A stretch of DNA of 64,000 nucleotides from Vagococcus martis (GTDB taxonomy: Bacteria; Bacillota; Bacilli; Lactobacillales; Vagococcaceae): assembly GCF_002026305.1 (NCBI RefSeq), contig NZ_MVAB01000001.1:1346001-1410000 (forward strand). The letters run 5' to 3'. The number at the start of each line of letters is the position of its first letter. Positions within the stretch are counted from its first letter, which is position 1. Shown one piece after another: positions 18,567 to 28,946 of the stretch. The notes under the pieces are model-generated. The model was not told the origin of the DNA. It saw nothing but the letters and a program-made list of their open reading frames with translations, and ran no database searches. The position numbers and the translations under genes were made by a program.

Positions 18567-18942
18567 TAATAGATAATGTTTGAGAATGGTGTGTGTGAAT
18601 AATCGATATTTTTTTTATATAGTTAGCTGAAATCATACGAATTTCATTTGTTTTTTGCAATTTAATGACTAAGGCGTTTCGATTAACTGCATGTTGGTAA
18701 ATTCTGCCAACAAGTGTTTCATAATTTGTTTGAGAAGGCTCTTGGTATTGTAAAACAACAAGGCTCTTTTGTAGAATAGCTTTATTTATTTGTTGGTGAA
18801 TATGCGTTAAATGTTTTTCTTTTTCTGATTCATCATCTAAAAAAGACGAAATGAAACGCTGTGACGAGCGGGAGATAAAACGAGTAAACTTTTTGACATG
18901 ATTTTCTTTAGACGACTTTGTAGACGGTTGCTTTTTAATCAT
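18559..18942 (-). CDS. Hypothetical small basic protein
   Basis: 127 residues. The first 35 are Lys/Ser/Arg-rich and look disordered. The C-terminal 70 (LVVLQYQEP...GRIYQHAVNRNALVIKLQ...RMISANYIKKI) have the beta-strand pattern of a small Sm-like barrel, reminiscent of YolD-like proteins, though I cannot confirm membership. GGAGAATGACTG on the minus strand supports the ATG. Single gene, convergent with acpS. Function unknown. Confidence 0.7.
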   Translation of the reverse strand: MIKKQPSTKSSKENHVKKFTRFISRSSQRFISSFLDDESEKEKHLTHIHQQINKAILQKSLVVLQYQEPSQTNYETLVGRIYQHAVNRNALVIKLQKTNEIRMISANYIKKISIIHTHHSQTLSISK

Positions 18943-19066
18943 CAGTCATTCTCCTTTTAAGTCTTTCTTCATTTTATTATACGAATCATCACGAAGTTAG
19001 TCAAACAAATAATCATAATAAAAAAATGAGCCGTATATAAAAAAACAAGAAAAGTTGGTGAAAAAG

Positions 19067-20746
19067 ATGATAAAGGAATGGCTACTATCTGACTTATATA
19101 ACTTAAATCGTTACAATTTGAAAGAATGGCTGCCCTTTAAAAACAGTCATCAAAAAGCATTTGAAGATGTTTATCGTAATACTATCGCTTTAAATGACAA
19201 CCACTTACTAGTGGGATGGTATAAAGGCACGCAACTATTAGCTATGTGTGATGGTGAAGTTTGTGAAAAAACTTTTTTTGTAAAAAATATCTTAAGTGTG
19301 TCACAGGCCTTTGGATTTAAAGAATGTTTGATGATGCTTGAAAAAATTGTAAAAAGTCGTCGCTTAACCACGATATATTTACCTGATTTTTCAGATGTTT
19401 CTTTGGCAAAAGAAAGACTACTTCGCTTAGGTTTTGTTAAACAATCTTCTCCCAAAGAAGGTTACTACTACACAGTGACTTATCATACGGGTATTGTGTT
19501 AGGTGGCGGAGGAGCAAGAGGTTCTTATCAAGTCGGTGCGTGGCATGCGCTTAAAGAAATGGGAATTAAGTATGATTTAGTTAGCGGCACTTCTGTTGGA
19601 GCATTGAATGGTGCTTTTATGGTTCAGGGGAATTTAGAGGATGCTGAAGAGATGTGGCGTAACATTGCAACGAAAAAAATCCTTAATTTATCATTAGATG
19701 AAACAGAACATAAAACAAGAGAAAAATTAATTAAAGGTGTGAAGGTATTAACTTCGTCAGCTTTAAAAGAAAATGGCGTTGATAGCACACCGCTTTATCA
19801 TATGATTGAAACAATGGTTGATGAAGAAAAAATGTTTGATCCTAATAAAAAACCAATAGAATTTTATTTTATTGCGACATTAGCCCCTAAAATGGAAGAA
19901 GTGGTAGTGTCTTTAAGTGATATTCAAAAAGAAGAGTTAAGTAAGTGGTTGCTTGCGACCTCCTCTTTTTATCCGGCAATGAAAGCTTGTGAGATTAATG
20001 GTCAATACTATATTGATGGAGGCTATCGCAATAATATCCCTAAAGATGTTTTGGTAAAACATGGGGCAACAGAACTTATTGTGATTGACGTTAAAGGGCC
20101 TGGTTTTATTAAACCAACAAGAGTACCAAGAGATGTGACTGAAACGTTAGTTAGTAGTAAATGGGGATTAGGAGCAGTTTTGTTATTTGATAAAGAACGA
20201 GCGGTTTGGAATATGCAGCAAGGCTATCTTGATACCATGAAAGCTTTCCATGTGTATGAAGGAACGTGGTATGCTATTAAATCTACGACATATAAAAAAG
20301 AAATCATCACATTAACTAAACATTTTTTAGCGTATCTTAAAACAAGTAAGGACGTAAAAAAATTAGGGAAAAAAATATCTGTTCAATGGATTATGCAACA
20401 TCACATTCAACCAGAAGTATTTGGTGTGTTTTTATTAGAAGAAACAGCTAAAATGTTTTTAGTGGACCCTTCAAAAGTTTATTCATTACAAGAATTGGAA
20501 CAAGAGCTAGTTAAATCATTTGATGAAAAGAAAGAACTTGTTGATGAGAATATGCTTATATCCTTAGGTGAATGGATGATTGATTATGTTAAGCAGACAG
20601 TTCCTTTTTCTGAAAAAACAGTGTTAGAATATGCCTATCATTTAATAGATGAAAAATCAGATATTGTGGAACGATTATTTGAAGTGAGTTGGAGACAAGT
20701 ATTACAAGCAATGTTTATTAGATTTTTAAAGGAGAGAAACAAATGA
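19067..20746 (+). CDS. Patatin-like phospholipase with N-terminal acetyltransferase-like domain
   Basis: 559 residues from the ATG at 19067, preceded by GGTGA; an earlier in-frame TTG is at 19055. The central patatin domain shows the oxyanion loop [10 protein letters not shown], the nucleophile in [10 protein letters not shown] and the Asp in DGGYRNNIP. The Ser-Asp dyad is therefore intact and lipid acyl hydrolase activity is expected. The first about 140 residues resemble a GNAT acyltransferase fold: a strand/helix pattern ending [13 protein letters not shown], as in the usual RLYERLGF motif. The C-terminal 200 residues are unassigned. The stop overlaps the next start (ATGA). Confidence 0.85.
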   Translation: MIKEWLLSDLYNLNRYNLKEWLPFKNSHQKAFEDVYRNTIALNDNHLLVGWYKGTQLLAMCDGEVCEKTFFVKNILSVSQAFGFKECLMMLEKIVKSRRLTTIYLPDFSDVSLAKERLLRLGFVKQSSPKEGYYYTVTYHTGIVLGGGGARGSYQVGAWHALKEMGIKYDLVSGTSVGALNGAFMVQGNLEDAEEMWRNIATKKILNLSLDETEHKTREKLIKGVKVLTSSALKENGVDSTPLYHMIETMVDEEKMFDPNKKPIEFYFIATLAPKMEEVVVSLSDIQKEELSKWLLATSSFYPAMKACEINGQYYIDGGYRNNIPKDVLVKHGATELIVIDVKGPGFIKPTRVPRDVTETLVSSKWGLGAVLLFDKERAVWNMQQGYLDTMKAFHVYEGTWYAIKSTTYKKEIITLTKHFLAYLKTSKDVKKLGKKISVQWIMQHHIQPEVFGVFLLEETAKMFLVDPSKVYSLQELEQELVKSFDEKKELVDENMLISLGEWMIDYVKQTVPFSEKTVLEYAYHLIDEKSDIVERLFEVSWRQVLQAMFIRFLKERNK

Positions 20747-20961
20747 GCCAAGAATTTTCTTATGACATTTTAGAAGAGATTGCTGTATTATCAGAAAATA
20801 CAAAAGGATGGACAAAAGAGTTGAATCTAATTAGTTGGAACGGTCGTCCAGCTAAATTTGATTTGCGAGATTGGGCACCTAACCATGAAAAGATGGGTAA
20901 AGGAATCACTTTAACCAACGAAGAGTTTGCAGCATTAAAAGAAACATTAACAAAAATGTAG
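20743..20961 (+). CDS. PC4/YdbC-like ssDNA-binding protein
   Basis: 72 residues. The pattern [24 protein letters not shown] followed by [18 protein letters not shown] matches the bacterial PC4-like YdbC proteins (known from Lactococcus), small dimers that bind single-stranded DNA/RNA. It overlaps the phospholipase stop by 4 bp and is followed 8 bp later by yicC, so it appears to be in one transcript with both. Confidence 0.85.
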   Translation: MSQEFSYDILEEIAVLSENTKGWTKELNLISWNGRPAKFDLRDWAPNHEKMGKGITLTNEEFAALKETLTKM

Positions 20962-20969
20962 GTGAAAAA

Positions 20970-21857
20970 ATGAAAAGTATGACAGGATACGGCCATGGCG
21001 AATGCCAAAAAACTGATTATCAGATAGTTGTGGACATAAAATCTGTTAATCATCGTTTTTTAGATGCACAAGTTCGTTTGCCAAGAGAGTATAACCATAT
21101 TGAACTTGAGTTAAAAAATAAATTAAAAGACCAATTATCACGAGGTCGTGTAGAGTGTTTTATTACGTTAACCAAAGAAGCAGCGTCATCACAGGAATTA
21201 AGTATTAATTGGGCTGTATTAGATGCTTTAGTTAAAGAGGTGGCAGAGGCAGAATTCCATCGTTACCAAGACCAACCTTTTTCTGCTGAGAAGTTTTTAG
21301 AAGGGGCGGTCATGCATCCATCTATTGTCGAGGTAAAAGAGAAAAAAGAGGCAACAGATGAGATAGAAATTGATTTAATTAAAACATTTAATGAAGCTCT
21401 AGATGCCTTGTATGTTAGTCGCCAAACGGAAGGAACAGGGTTACACTCTTTTTTTGAAGAATATATTAATCTGCTTAAAGAAGAGCTAAACCGTGTATTG
21501 CTAAAAACAAATGAGCTGAAACAAGAGCATTATGATAAATTAAAACAAAAAATGGAAGAACTCATGACAGAGACATTAGTTGATGAATCACGTTTACTTA
21601 GCGAAGTCGCTATTTTAGTTGATAAAGGAGATGTCACAGAAGAGTTAGATCGATTAAGTGTGCATCTTCAATCAATGGAACAATTAATTGAAAAAGAATC
21701 ACCTATTGGAAAAGAAATGGATTTTCTGATTCAGGAGATGAATCGAGAAGTCAATACGATTGGTTCAAAATCAACTAACTTGGATGTTAAATCCAGTGTG
21801 ATTCAGCTAAAGACATTGATTGAAAAAATCAGAGAACAAGTTCAGAATATTGAATAA
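20970..21857 (+). CDS. yloC: YicC/YloC-family endoribonuclease
   Basis: 295 residues. The N-terminal MKSMTGYGHGE signature and the C-terminal block EMNREVNTIGSKSTNLD...IKTLIEKIREQVQNIE are diagnostic. YicC proteins act as endoribonucleases or adaptors in RNA turnover. Full length for the family. It begins the conserved yloC-gmk-rpoZ order, though a fresh promoter lies before gmk. Confidence 0.93.
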   Translation: MKSMTGYGHGECQKTDYQIVVDIKSVNHRFLDAQVRLPREYNHIELELKNKLKDQLSRGRVECFITLTKEAASSQELSINWAVLDALVKEVAEAEFHRYQDQPFSAEKFLEGAVMHPSIVEVKEKKEATDEIEIDLIKTFNEALDALYVSRQTEGTGLHSFFEEYINLLKEELNRVLLKTNELKQEHYDKLKQKMEELMTETLVDESRLLSEVAILVDKGDVTEELDRLSVHLQSMEQLIEKESPIGKEMDFLIQEMNREVNTIGSKSTNLDVKSSVIQLKTLIEKIREQVQNIE

Positions 21858-21880
21858 TTGATAAAAATTCTTATAGATAC

Positions 21881-21909
21881 TTGCAAAAACAAAGTTTAGG
21901 GTGCATTAT
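21881..21909 (+). promoter_or_regulatory. Predicted sigma-A promoter of the gmk-rpoZ unit
   Basis: TTGCAA at 21881-21886, a 17-bp spacer, then CATTAT at 21904-21909. Predicted from consensus only. Confidence 0.5.
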
Positions 21910-21950
21910 AGAAGGTAAACTAAGAAAATTGTAAGTGAGAGGACGACACG

Positions 21951-22565
21951 ATGCCAGAACGAGGGTTATTAATTGTATTATCCGGTCCATCCGGCGTAGG
22001 AAAAGGGACTGTCAGAAAAGCGTTATTTGAGAAAGATGATAATCAATTTGAGTATTCTATTTCAATGACAACACGCAATAAACGCGAAGGTGAAGTCGAA
22101 GGTGTGGATTATTTCTTTCGATCAAAAGAAGAGTTTGAGCAGTTAATTTCTGAAGGTAAAATGTTAGAATATGCTGAGTATGTTGGAAATTATTATGGTA
22201 CACCACTTGATTATGTGAATAAGACACTAGACGAAGGTAAAGATGTCTTTTTAGAGATTGAAGTGCAAGGAGCCATGAAAGTCAAAGAAAAAATGCCAGA
22301 TGGTGTCTTTATTTTTTTAACCCCTCCAGATTTTAGTGAATTAAAAGCACGAATCGTTAATCGTGGAACAGATGAGTTAGCAGTTATTGAAAAACGAATG
22401 ACTAAAGCAAAAGAAGAAATCGAAATGATGCGTCATTATGACTATGCGGTAGTCAACGATGAGGTTGAATTAGCAGTACAACGGATTAAAAAAATTATTG
22501 AAAGCGAGCATTACCGTGTGAACCATGTGATTGATCGCTATGAAAATATGTTAAAGGAGTTATAA
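21951..22565 (+). CDS. gmk: Guanylate kinase
   Basis: 204 residues. The P-loop is [11 protein letters not shown] at about 10-20, the GMP-binding region is [19 protein letters not shown], and the Walker B/Asp region is [10 protein letters not shown]. It phosphorylates GMP to GDP, and in Firmicutes it is a target of (p)ppGpp. RBS GAGAGGA. Followed after 3 bp by rpoZ. Confidence 0.96.
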   Translation: MPERGLLIVLSGPSGVGKGTVRKALFEKDDNQFEYSISMTTRNKREGEVEGVDYFFRSKEEFEQLISEGKMLEYAEYVGNYYGTPLDYVNKTLDEGKDVFLEIEVQGAMKVKEKMPDGVFIFLTPPDFSELKARIVNRGTDELAVIEKRMTKAKEEIEMMRHYDYAVVNDEVELAVQRIKKIIESEHYRVNHVIDRYENMLKEL

Positions 22566-22568
22566 ACT

Positions 22569-22877
22569 ATGTTATATCCATCAATAGATTCATTATTAGA
22601 GCAAGTCGATTCAAAATATTCATTGGTTATTTTAGCAAGTAAAAGAGCACATGAACTAGACGAAGGTGCTCAACCAATGATTGAACCAGATAAATTTGTT
22701 TCAGTTAAAAATGTTGGCCGTGCGTTAGAAGAAATCGCTGTGGGAGATGTGGTTATTGACCCAAATCCAGAGCTAAAAAGAGAATTACTTAGAAGACAAG
22801 AAGAAGAGAAAAAAGCATTAAAACGACGCGAACATCAAGAACTTGAAGCACGCATCCAATTTGAGAAAAAAATGTAA
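22569..22877 (+). CDS. rpoZ: RNA polymerase omega subunit
   Basis: 102 residues. The N-terminal [30 protein letters not shown] is typical of omega in Lactobacillales; the C-terminal third is a highly charged helix ([17 protein letters not shown]). It stabilises the beta' subunit. A good intrinsic terminator follows. Confidence 0.95.
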   Translation: MLYPSIDSLLEQVDSKYSLVILASKRAHELDEGAQPMIEPDKFVSVKNVGRALEEIAVGDVVIDPNPELKRELLRRQEEEKKALKRREHQELEARIQFEKKM

Positions 22878-22882
22878 ATAAA

Positions 22883-22916
22883 AAACCTAAGAGATAGACC
22901 TCTTGGGTTTTTTTAT
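22883..22916 (+). terminator. Intrinsic terminator after rpoZ
   Basis: AAACCTAAGAG and CTCTTGGGTTT form a hairpin followed by seven T. Confidence 0.85.
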
Positions 22917-22934
22917 TCGATAGAAGGTGAAAAA

Positions 22935-25361
22935 ATGTCAAAGATAGCACACGTGATAGTTGATGTTCCAATCATGCAAACAGATCAGCCATTTACCTAC
23001 CTTGTGCCACAAGAAATTGATGAGGCAGTTGAAGTTGGTGTACGCGTTGAAGTGCCGTTTGGGAATGGAAATCGCCACATACAAGGGTTTGTTGTAGGAA
23101 TTGATTTCTTAAATAATCAAACAGAAGATAGTGATCAATTAAAACCTTTAGTAGGTGTTTTAGATTTGCATCCAGTTGTTAATGACGAATTACTTCAACT
23201 AGCAGATGAAATGGCAAAAACCACATTTGCATTTAAAATTACGTGTTTGCAAACGATGTTACCAAGTGTGATGCGTTCGACATACAAAAAGTGGTTAGTA
23301 GCGGTAAAAGATGTGCCACAGCACATAGAAGAAGAGGTTTTTTTAGGCCTTGGAGAACGAGATTGGGAAGAAATCAAGGAATCATCCTATTTGTCAGAAT
23401 TACACCGGTTAAGACAAGCAGGTTGTGTCGATGTTCGCTATGAAGTGACGACTAAAAATAAAGTTAAAACAATGAAAGTCGTTACAGCAAATTTACCTAG
23501 AGAAATGCTATTAGATATTCAAGCAAATACTAGAAAAAATGCACATCAAAAGCATCGATTACTTAATTTTTTTATTGACGCTCAAGAAGGTGAGTTTTCA
23601 GTGAAAGAATTGGTTGAAGAGCATGATTTATCACGACAAGTTATTAAAGAAGCAGCTGAATTAGGTTGGCTATTGGAAGAAGAACGAGAAGTGTACCGCG
23701 ATCCTTATAAAGATAGAGTGTTTCAGCAAGACGAAGCGCTAGTTTTAAATGATGAGCAACAAGTTGCACTCGATAGAGTGACAAAAGCTACATCTGAAAA
23801 CAAAAATGAGGTATTTTTATTAGAAGGGATCACTGGTAGTGGGAAAACAGAAGTCTATCTTCAAGCAATCTCAAATGTTTTAGATGAAGGAAAGACAGCC
23901 ATTATGTTAGTTCCTGAAATTTCTTTAACGCCTCAAACCGTGACGCGATTTAAACGACGCTTTGGTGATAAAGTCGCAGTGTTACATAGCGGCTTATCTC
24001 AAGGCGAAAAATATGATGAATGGCGTAAAATAGAACGTAAAGAAGCTCAAGTTGTAGTTGGAGCAAGATCGGCAGTATTTGCTCCTTTAGAAAATATCGG
24101 GTTAATTATTATTGATGAGGAACATGAAACAAGTTACAAGCAAGATGAATCACCGAGGTATCATGCTAGAAACTTAGCGATTTGGCGTGGGGAGTATCAT
24201 CGTTGTCCAGTGTTACTTGGAAGTGCGACCCCATCTTTAGAATCACGAGCAAGGGCACAAAAAAATGTGTATCACTTGTTACAGTTAACCAAACGAGCTT
24301 CGGACAATGCTATTTTACCAACTGTATCAGTGGTAGACATGCGACGTGAGTTGAAACAAGGTGTCACAGGTAGTTTTTCAACACCTTTATTAACTGAATT
24401 GACTGAGCGCCTAGAGAAAAAAGAGCAGTCGGTCTTGATGTTAAATCGTCGTGGGTATTCTTCCTTCATGATGTGTCGAGATTGTGGTTATGTTCTGCCT
24501 TGTCCAAATTGTGATATCTCATTAACGCTTCACATGGATACAAAATCAATGAAGTGTCATTATTGTGGTCATGAAGAAGGTATTCCACAATGTTGCCCAA
24601 TTTGTGATAGTAAAAAAATTCGTTATTATGGGACTGGGACACAAAAAGTCGAAGAAGAACTGCAACAATTATTACCAGATGCTAGAATTTTACGAATGGA
24701 TGTTGATACGACACGTAAAAAAGGGAGTCACGAACGATTATTACAAAAGTTTGAAGCTCAAGAAGCAGATATTTTACTTGGCACACAAATGATAGCAAAA
24801 GGACTCGATTTTCCGAATGTGACGTTAGTTGGTGTGTTAAATGCAGATACAGCATTAAATCTACCTGATTTTCGTTCAAGTGAGCGGACGTTTCAGTTAT
24901 TAACACAAGTAAGTGGTCGTGCCGGACGTGGAGAAAAACTAGGTCAAGTGATTATTCAAACCTTTAACCCAGAACATTACGCGATTACTTTAGCAAAAAA
25001 TCAGCATTACGAAGCATTTTATCAGCATGAGATGAATTTGCGAAGACAAGGGAAATACCCACCTTACTATTACACCGTGCAACTTGTGGTGAGCCATGAA
25101 GAAGAGCTTCAAGCAGCAAAAAAAATGCACGAGATAGCAAATAAAATAAAACAAGCCTTAACACCACAAGCCATCATTTTAGGGCCAACACCAAAACCAA
25201 TGGCCAGGATGAATCGTCGTTACTTTTATCAAACGGTGATAAAATATCGATTTGAAGAAAATTTAGGGCGAGTACTAGAAGAAATATTACAAGAGAGTCA
25301 AAAAGATATTAGAAGCGGCTTGCGCGTTAGTATCGATATGGAACCACAGCATTTTATTTAG
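22935..25361 (+). CDS. priA: Primosomal replication restart helicase PriA
   Basis: 808 residues. An N-terminal DNA-binding domain (to about 115) precedes the helicase core: GITGSGKTEVYL (Walker A), IIIDEEHETSYKQ, GSATPSLES. Two zinc sites lie in CRDCGYVLPCPNCD and CHYCGHEEGIPQCCPICDSKK. The C-terminal helicase lobe has GTQMIAKGLDFPNVTLV and QVSGRAGRG. PriA reloads the replisome at stalled forks. coaBC, which usually separates rpoZ and priA in Bacillus, is absent here. Confidence 0.96.
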   Translation: MSKIAHVIVDVPIMQTDQPFTYLVPQEIDEAVEVGVRVEVPFGNGNRHIQGFVVGIDFLNNQTEDSDQLKPLVGVLDLHPVVNDELLQLADEMAKTTFAFKITCLQTMLPSVMRSTYKKWLVAVKDVPQHIEEEVFLGLGERDWEEIKESSYLSELHRLRQAGCVDVRYEVTTKNKVKTMKVVTANLPREMLLDIQANTRKNAHQKHRLLNFFIDAQEGEFSVKELVEEHDLSRQVIKEAAELGWLLEEEREVYRDPYKDRVFQQDEALVLNDEQQVALDRVTKATSENKNEVFLLEGITGSGKTEVYLQAISNVLDEGKTAIMLVPEISLTPQTVTRFKRRFGDKVAVLHSGLSQGEKYDEWRKIERKEAQVVVGARSAVFAPLENIGLIIIDEEHETSYKQDESPRYHARNLAIWRGEYHRCPVLLGSATPSLESRARAQKNVYHLLQLTKRASDNAILPTVSVVDMRRELKQGVTGSFSTPLLTELTERLEKKEQSVLMLNRRGYSSFMMCRDCGYVLPCPNCDISLTLHMDTKSMKCHYCGHEEGIPQCCPICDSKKIRYYGTGTQKVEEELQQLLPDARILRMDVDTTRKKGSHERLLQKFEAQEADILLGTQMIAKGLDFPNVTLVGVLNADTALNLPDFRSSERTFQLLTQVSGRAGRGEKLGQVIIQTFNPEHYAITLAKNQHYEAFYQHEMNLRRQGKYPPYYYTVQLVVSHEEELQAAKKMHEIANKIKQALTPQAIILGPTPKPMARMNRRYFYQTVIKYRFEENLGRVLEEILQESQKDIRSGLRVSIDMEPQHFI

Positions 25362-25384
25362 TGCTTAAAATAAAGGAGTTTGAC

Positions 25385-25876
25385 ATGAGAGACATAATAA
25401 AATATCCTAACACTGTATTAACTACCCCGACAAAAAAAGTGACAGAAATTGATGATGAGTTGATAGATTTATTAGATGACATGCATGCCATTATGCTTGA
25501 AAAAGATGGAATAGGACTTGCAGCTAACCAAGTTGGCGTGTCATCTCGAGTGGCCATTGTCCATATAGATGACGAATCAGGTATCTTTGAGATGATTAAT
25601 CCAGAAATTATAAAAAAATCAGGAAAAACCATTGATGTCGAAGGGTGTTTAAGCTTTCCAGAAGTTTATGGAACAGTGGAGAGATTTGATGATATTACAG
25701 TGAGATTTGTTGATAGAGAAGGATATGAAGTTGAGGTTGAGGCCTCAGATTATTTATCACGTGTGATGCAACATGAGATAGAACATTTGGATGGTGGGCT
25801 ATTTATTGATAAAATAATAGAAAGACTATCACCAGATGAATTAATTGATTACATGGAGGAACATGGTTATGACTAA
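25385..25876 (+). CDS. def: Peptide deformylase
   Basis: 163 residues from the ATG at 25385 (AAAGGAG upstream); an in-frame GTG at 25361 overlapping the priA stop lacks a site. The three metal/active-site motifs are GIGLAANQVG, EGCLSFP (Cys ligand) and QHEIEHLDG (two His and the catalytic Glu). It removes the formyl group from nascent proteins and is paired with fmt, which overlaps it by 8 bp. Confidence 0.95.
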   Translation: MRDIIKYPNTVLTTPTKKVTEIDDELIDLLDDMHAIMLEKDGIGLAANQVGVSSRVAIVHIDDESGIFEMINPEIIKKSGKTIDVEGCLSFPEVYGTVERFDDITVRFVDREGYEVEVEASDYLSRVMQHEIEHLDGGLFIDKIIERLSPDELIDYMEEHGYD

Positions 25877-26813
25877 AATAGTATTTATGGGAACACCGGC
25901 GTTTTCAGTGCCAATTTTAGAAGGATTAGTGAGTGAAGGGTATGATGTGATTGGTGTTGTGACTCAACCAGATAGACCAGTTGGAAGAAAGCGTGTGTTA
26001 ACTCCGCCTCCAGTAAAACAAGCAGCTCTTGATTTAGAGTTACCAGTATATCAACCAGAAAAAATCAGCCAATCAACTGAATTAGAAGAGGTTATTGCTC
26101 TTAATCCAGATTTAATCGTCACCGCAGCATTCGGTCAATTTTTACCTGAACGCTTGTTAAAGGCTCCTAAATTTGGTGCGATTAACGTTCATGCATCATT
26201 ATTACCAAAGTATCGTGGAGGAGCGCCTGTTCACTATTCAATCATCAATGGTGACAAAGAAACTGGTGTCACGATTATGGAAATGATCAAAAAAATGGAC
26301 GCAGGAGATATTTTAGCGCAAGAAGCGATCCCGATTTTAGGAACAGATGATGTTGGAAGTATGTTTGATAAACTCAGTCTTTTAGGTAAAGAATTGTTGT
26401 TAAAAACATTGCCAGATTTATTAGCTAACAAGTTGACACCAACTCCGCAAGATGAATCACTCGTTAGTTTTTCTCCAAATATTTCACGAGAAGAAGAAAG
26501 AATTGATTGGAATAAAACAGCCCAAGAAATCGACTGCCAAGTTAGAGGAATGCGTCCGTGGCCGGTAGCTTACGCGATGTATCAAGACAAAAGATGGAAA
26601 TTGTGGGACGTGCAACCGGTACAAGATAAAACCACAGATAAATCTCCAGGGACGATTATTTTTAAAGATAAACATAGCTTGCAAGTAGCTTGTGGCAAGG
26701 AAAGTGTTTTACAATTAAATACTATCCAACCAGCAGGAAAAGGCCAATTAAGTGTGACAGATTTTCTAAATGGAATCGGAAAAACAGTGGAAGTAGGAGA
26801 CGTTCTTGAGTAA
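25869..26813 (+). CDS. fmt: Methionyl-tRNA formyltransferase
   Basis: 314 residues from the ATG at 25869, within the def stop region (ATGACTAA); the TGGAGG site is in the end of def. MGTPAFSVPIL is at the N-terminus, and the folate-binding/catalytic motif INVHASLLPKYRGGAPVHYSIINGD follows at about 105-135. It formylates initiator Met-tRNA; Def later removes the group. Confidence 0.96.
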   Translation: MTKIVFMGTPAFSVPILEGLVSEGYDVIGVVTQPDRPVGRKRVLTPPPVKQAALDLELPVYQPEKISQSTELEEVIALNPDLIVTAAFGQFLPERLLKAPKFGAINVHASLLPKYRGGAPVHYSIINGDKETGVTIMEMIKKMDAGDILAQEAIPILGTDDVGSMFDKLSLLGKELLLKTLPDLLANKLTPTPQDESLVSFSPNISREEERIDWNKTAQEIDCQVRGMRPWPVAYAMYQDKRWKLWDVQPVQDKTTDKSPGTIIFKDKHSLQVACGKESVLQLNTIQPAGKGQLSVTDFLNGIGKTVEVGDVLE

Positions 26814-28176
26814 ACAAAAACAAGTACCAAAACACATTAAACACACAGCTCGTTATACAGCACTAGAATTACTAACGAAAATTGCGAACAATCAAGCTTA
26901 TTCAAATGTTTTGATCAATGAAGCAATTAAACGCCATCAGCTATCTGATAAAGATGCCCGTTTAATGACAGAAATTGTCTATGGCACAATCAGTCGTCAC
27001 TTGACATTAGAGTATTATTTAGCTCCTTTTATTAAAAAAGCTAAAAAAGTCGATACATGGGTAAAACAATTATTATACTTATCAATGTATCAAATGCTTT
27101 ATCTGGATAAAGTTCCTGAGTATGGTATTTTTAATGACGCTGTGACGATTGCTAAAGCAAAAGGAAATCCTGGTATTGGAAAATTTGTTAACGGCGTATT
27201 GCGTAACATTCAACGTCATGGAGTGCCTTCTATAGATGATATTAAAGATGATGTAGAACGTTTATCAATTGCAATTAGTATGCCTTTATGGTTAACCAAA
27301 CGTTTGATAGATGATATTGGATTTGAAGAGACCAAACAACTAGGAGAATCACTTTTGACACCAAGTCATGTGAGTGCACGAATAGATACACGAGTCATTG
27401 CAAGAGATGAAGCGATTAACGTGTTGCGTGAAGAAGGATTAGAAGTAGAGGAAAGTCAGATTTCACCTTATGGAGTCGTTGCTGAAAAAGGATTTTTAGC
27501 AAGTAGTTCATTGTTTAAAGAGGGAAGAATGACCATTCAAGATGAAAGTTCTATGTTAGTCGCACCAAGTATGCAAATCAATGCAAGTGATACTGTGTTA
27601 GATGCCTGTGCAGCACCTGGTGGGAAGACGACACATATCGCCACTTTTTTAGAAGCGGATAAAGGCGGAAAAGTGATTTCATTAGACATTCATCAACATA
27701 AAATAAAATTAATCGAGTCAAATGCAGAAAGATTACATGTTGAAGATGTTGTTGAGGCGATATTATTAGATGCAAGAGAAGTGAAAAATAACTTTCCAGA
27801 TGATTATTTTGACCGAGTGCTAATTGATGCACCATGTTCAGGTTTAGGATTATTACGTCGAAAACCAGATATTAAATATCATAAAACTCCTGAAGATTTT
27901 ATGAACTTGCAACGGATTCAATTAGAAATTTTAGAAAGTATTGTGTCAAAAGTATCGCAATGCGGTATAATTACGTATAGTACATGTACGTTAACTCATG
28001 AAGAAAATAAAGATGTGGTAGAGAAGTTTTTAAACAAACATCCTGAATTTGAGTTGATAGATGTTTCTGGAGCAGAAGAACTAGAAAAAAGTTATCACCA
28101 GAAACAATTACAATTATACCCGCATCATTACCATACAGATGGATTTTTCATCAGTTGTTTCAAACGAAAAGCATAG
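26806..28176 (+). CDS. rsmB: 16S rRNA (cytosine-967-C5)-methyltransferase
   Basis: 456 residues with a TTG start overlapping the fmt stop by 8 bp (AGGAG upstream). An N-terminal NusB-like helical domain (about 10-140) is followed by a SAM-binding DACAAPGGKTTHIA and the catalytic Cys motifs IDAPCSGLGLLRRKPDI and YSTCTLTHEEN. Full length for RsmB/Sun. Confidence 0.95.
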   Translation: MSKQKQVPKHIKHTARYTALELLTKIANNQAYSNVLINEAIKRHQLSDKDARLMTEIVYGTISRHLTLEYYLAPFIKKAKKVDTWVKQLLYLSMYQMLYLDKVPEYGIFNDAVTIAKAKGNPGIGKFVNGVLRNIQRHGVPSIDDIKDDVERLSIAISMPLWLTKRLIDDIGFEETKQLGESLLTPSHVSARIDTRVIARDEAINVLREEGLEVEESQISPYGVVAEKGFLASSSLFKEGRMTIQDESSMLVAPSMQINASDTVLDACAAPGGKTTHIATFLEADKGGKVISLDIHQHKIKLIESNAERLHVEDVVEAILLDAREVKNNFPDDYFDRVLIDAPCSGLGLLRRKPDIKYHKTPEDFMNLQRIQLEILESIVSKVSQCGIITYSTCTLTHEENKDVVEKFLNKHPEFELIDVSGAEELEKSYHQKQLQLYPHHYHTDGFFISCFKRKA

Positions 28177-28193
28177 ATTAAGGGAGTGTAAAC

Positions 28194-28946
28194 ATGCAAA
28201 TTGAATTCCAAACGAGTGTAGGACGTAAGAGAAAAAATAATCAAGATACTGTTGGTGTCTATAAAAATAAAAAAAATATTACGTTAGCTATTGTAGCTGA
28301 CGGAATGGGTGGACATCAAGCTGGAGACACAGCAAGTTATCTTGCTGTTACTGGATTAGGCGAAGTTTGGGAAGAAACCATGTTAACTCAAAAAGATGAT
28401 GTGTGTGATTGGTTAGTCGATCATATACAAGAAGAAAATGCACGAATTTTTGATCAAGGAAGTACAAACCCAGAGATGTTTGGTATGGGGACAACCATCG
28501 TTTCTACGGTTATTTTAGAAGATGAATTAATTTTAGCGCATGTGGGCGATAGCCGAGCTTATATTGTGCGTGATAAAGAAATTAAGCAATTAACAGATGA
28601 TCATTCATTAGTGAATGAATTGATAAAAACAGGTGAAATTTCAGCAGAAATGGCACAAAATCATCCTAAGAAAAATATTTTGGTTCGTTCAATCGGCGTA
28701 CCAGGTGAAGTGGAAGTAGATATTTCTCTTATCTCATTTAAACCACAGGACATGATTTTACTATGCTCTGATGGATTGACAAATATGTTAACCGATGACG
28801 AAATTAAAGAAGTTATGTTGACGGATTCACTATTAAAAAATCGAGTGGAAAAATTGATAGAACTGGCTAATATAGCAGGTGGAACAGATAACATTACGGT
28901 GTTAATAATCGATTTTGACGATGACTTACAGGAGGATACACCATGA
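28194..28946 (+). CDS. prpC: PP2C-type serine/threonine phosphatase
   Basis: 250 residues. The metal-binding motifs of PPM phosphatases are in order: GRKRKNNQD, VADGMGGHQAGD, AHVGDSRAYIV, LCSDGLTNML and GGTDNITVL. It dephosphorylates targets of the PASTA kinase encoded next; the pair is called IreP/IreK in Enterococcus faecalis. The stop overlaps the kinase start (ATGA). Confidence 0.95.
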   Translation: MQIEFQTSVGRKRKNNQDTVGVYKNKKNITLAIVADGMGGHQAGDTASYLAVTGLGEVWEETMLTQKDDVCDWLVDHIQEENARIFDQGSTNPEMFGMGTTIVSTVILEDELILAHVGDSRAYIVRDKEIKQLTDDHSLVNELIKTGEISAEMAQNHPKKNILVRSIGVPGEVEVDISLISFKPQDMILLCSDGLTNMLTDDEIKEVMLTDSLLKNRVEKLIELANIAGGTDNITVLIIDFDDDLQEDTP

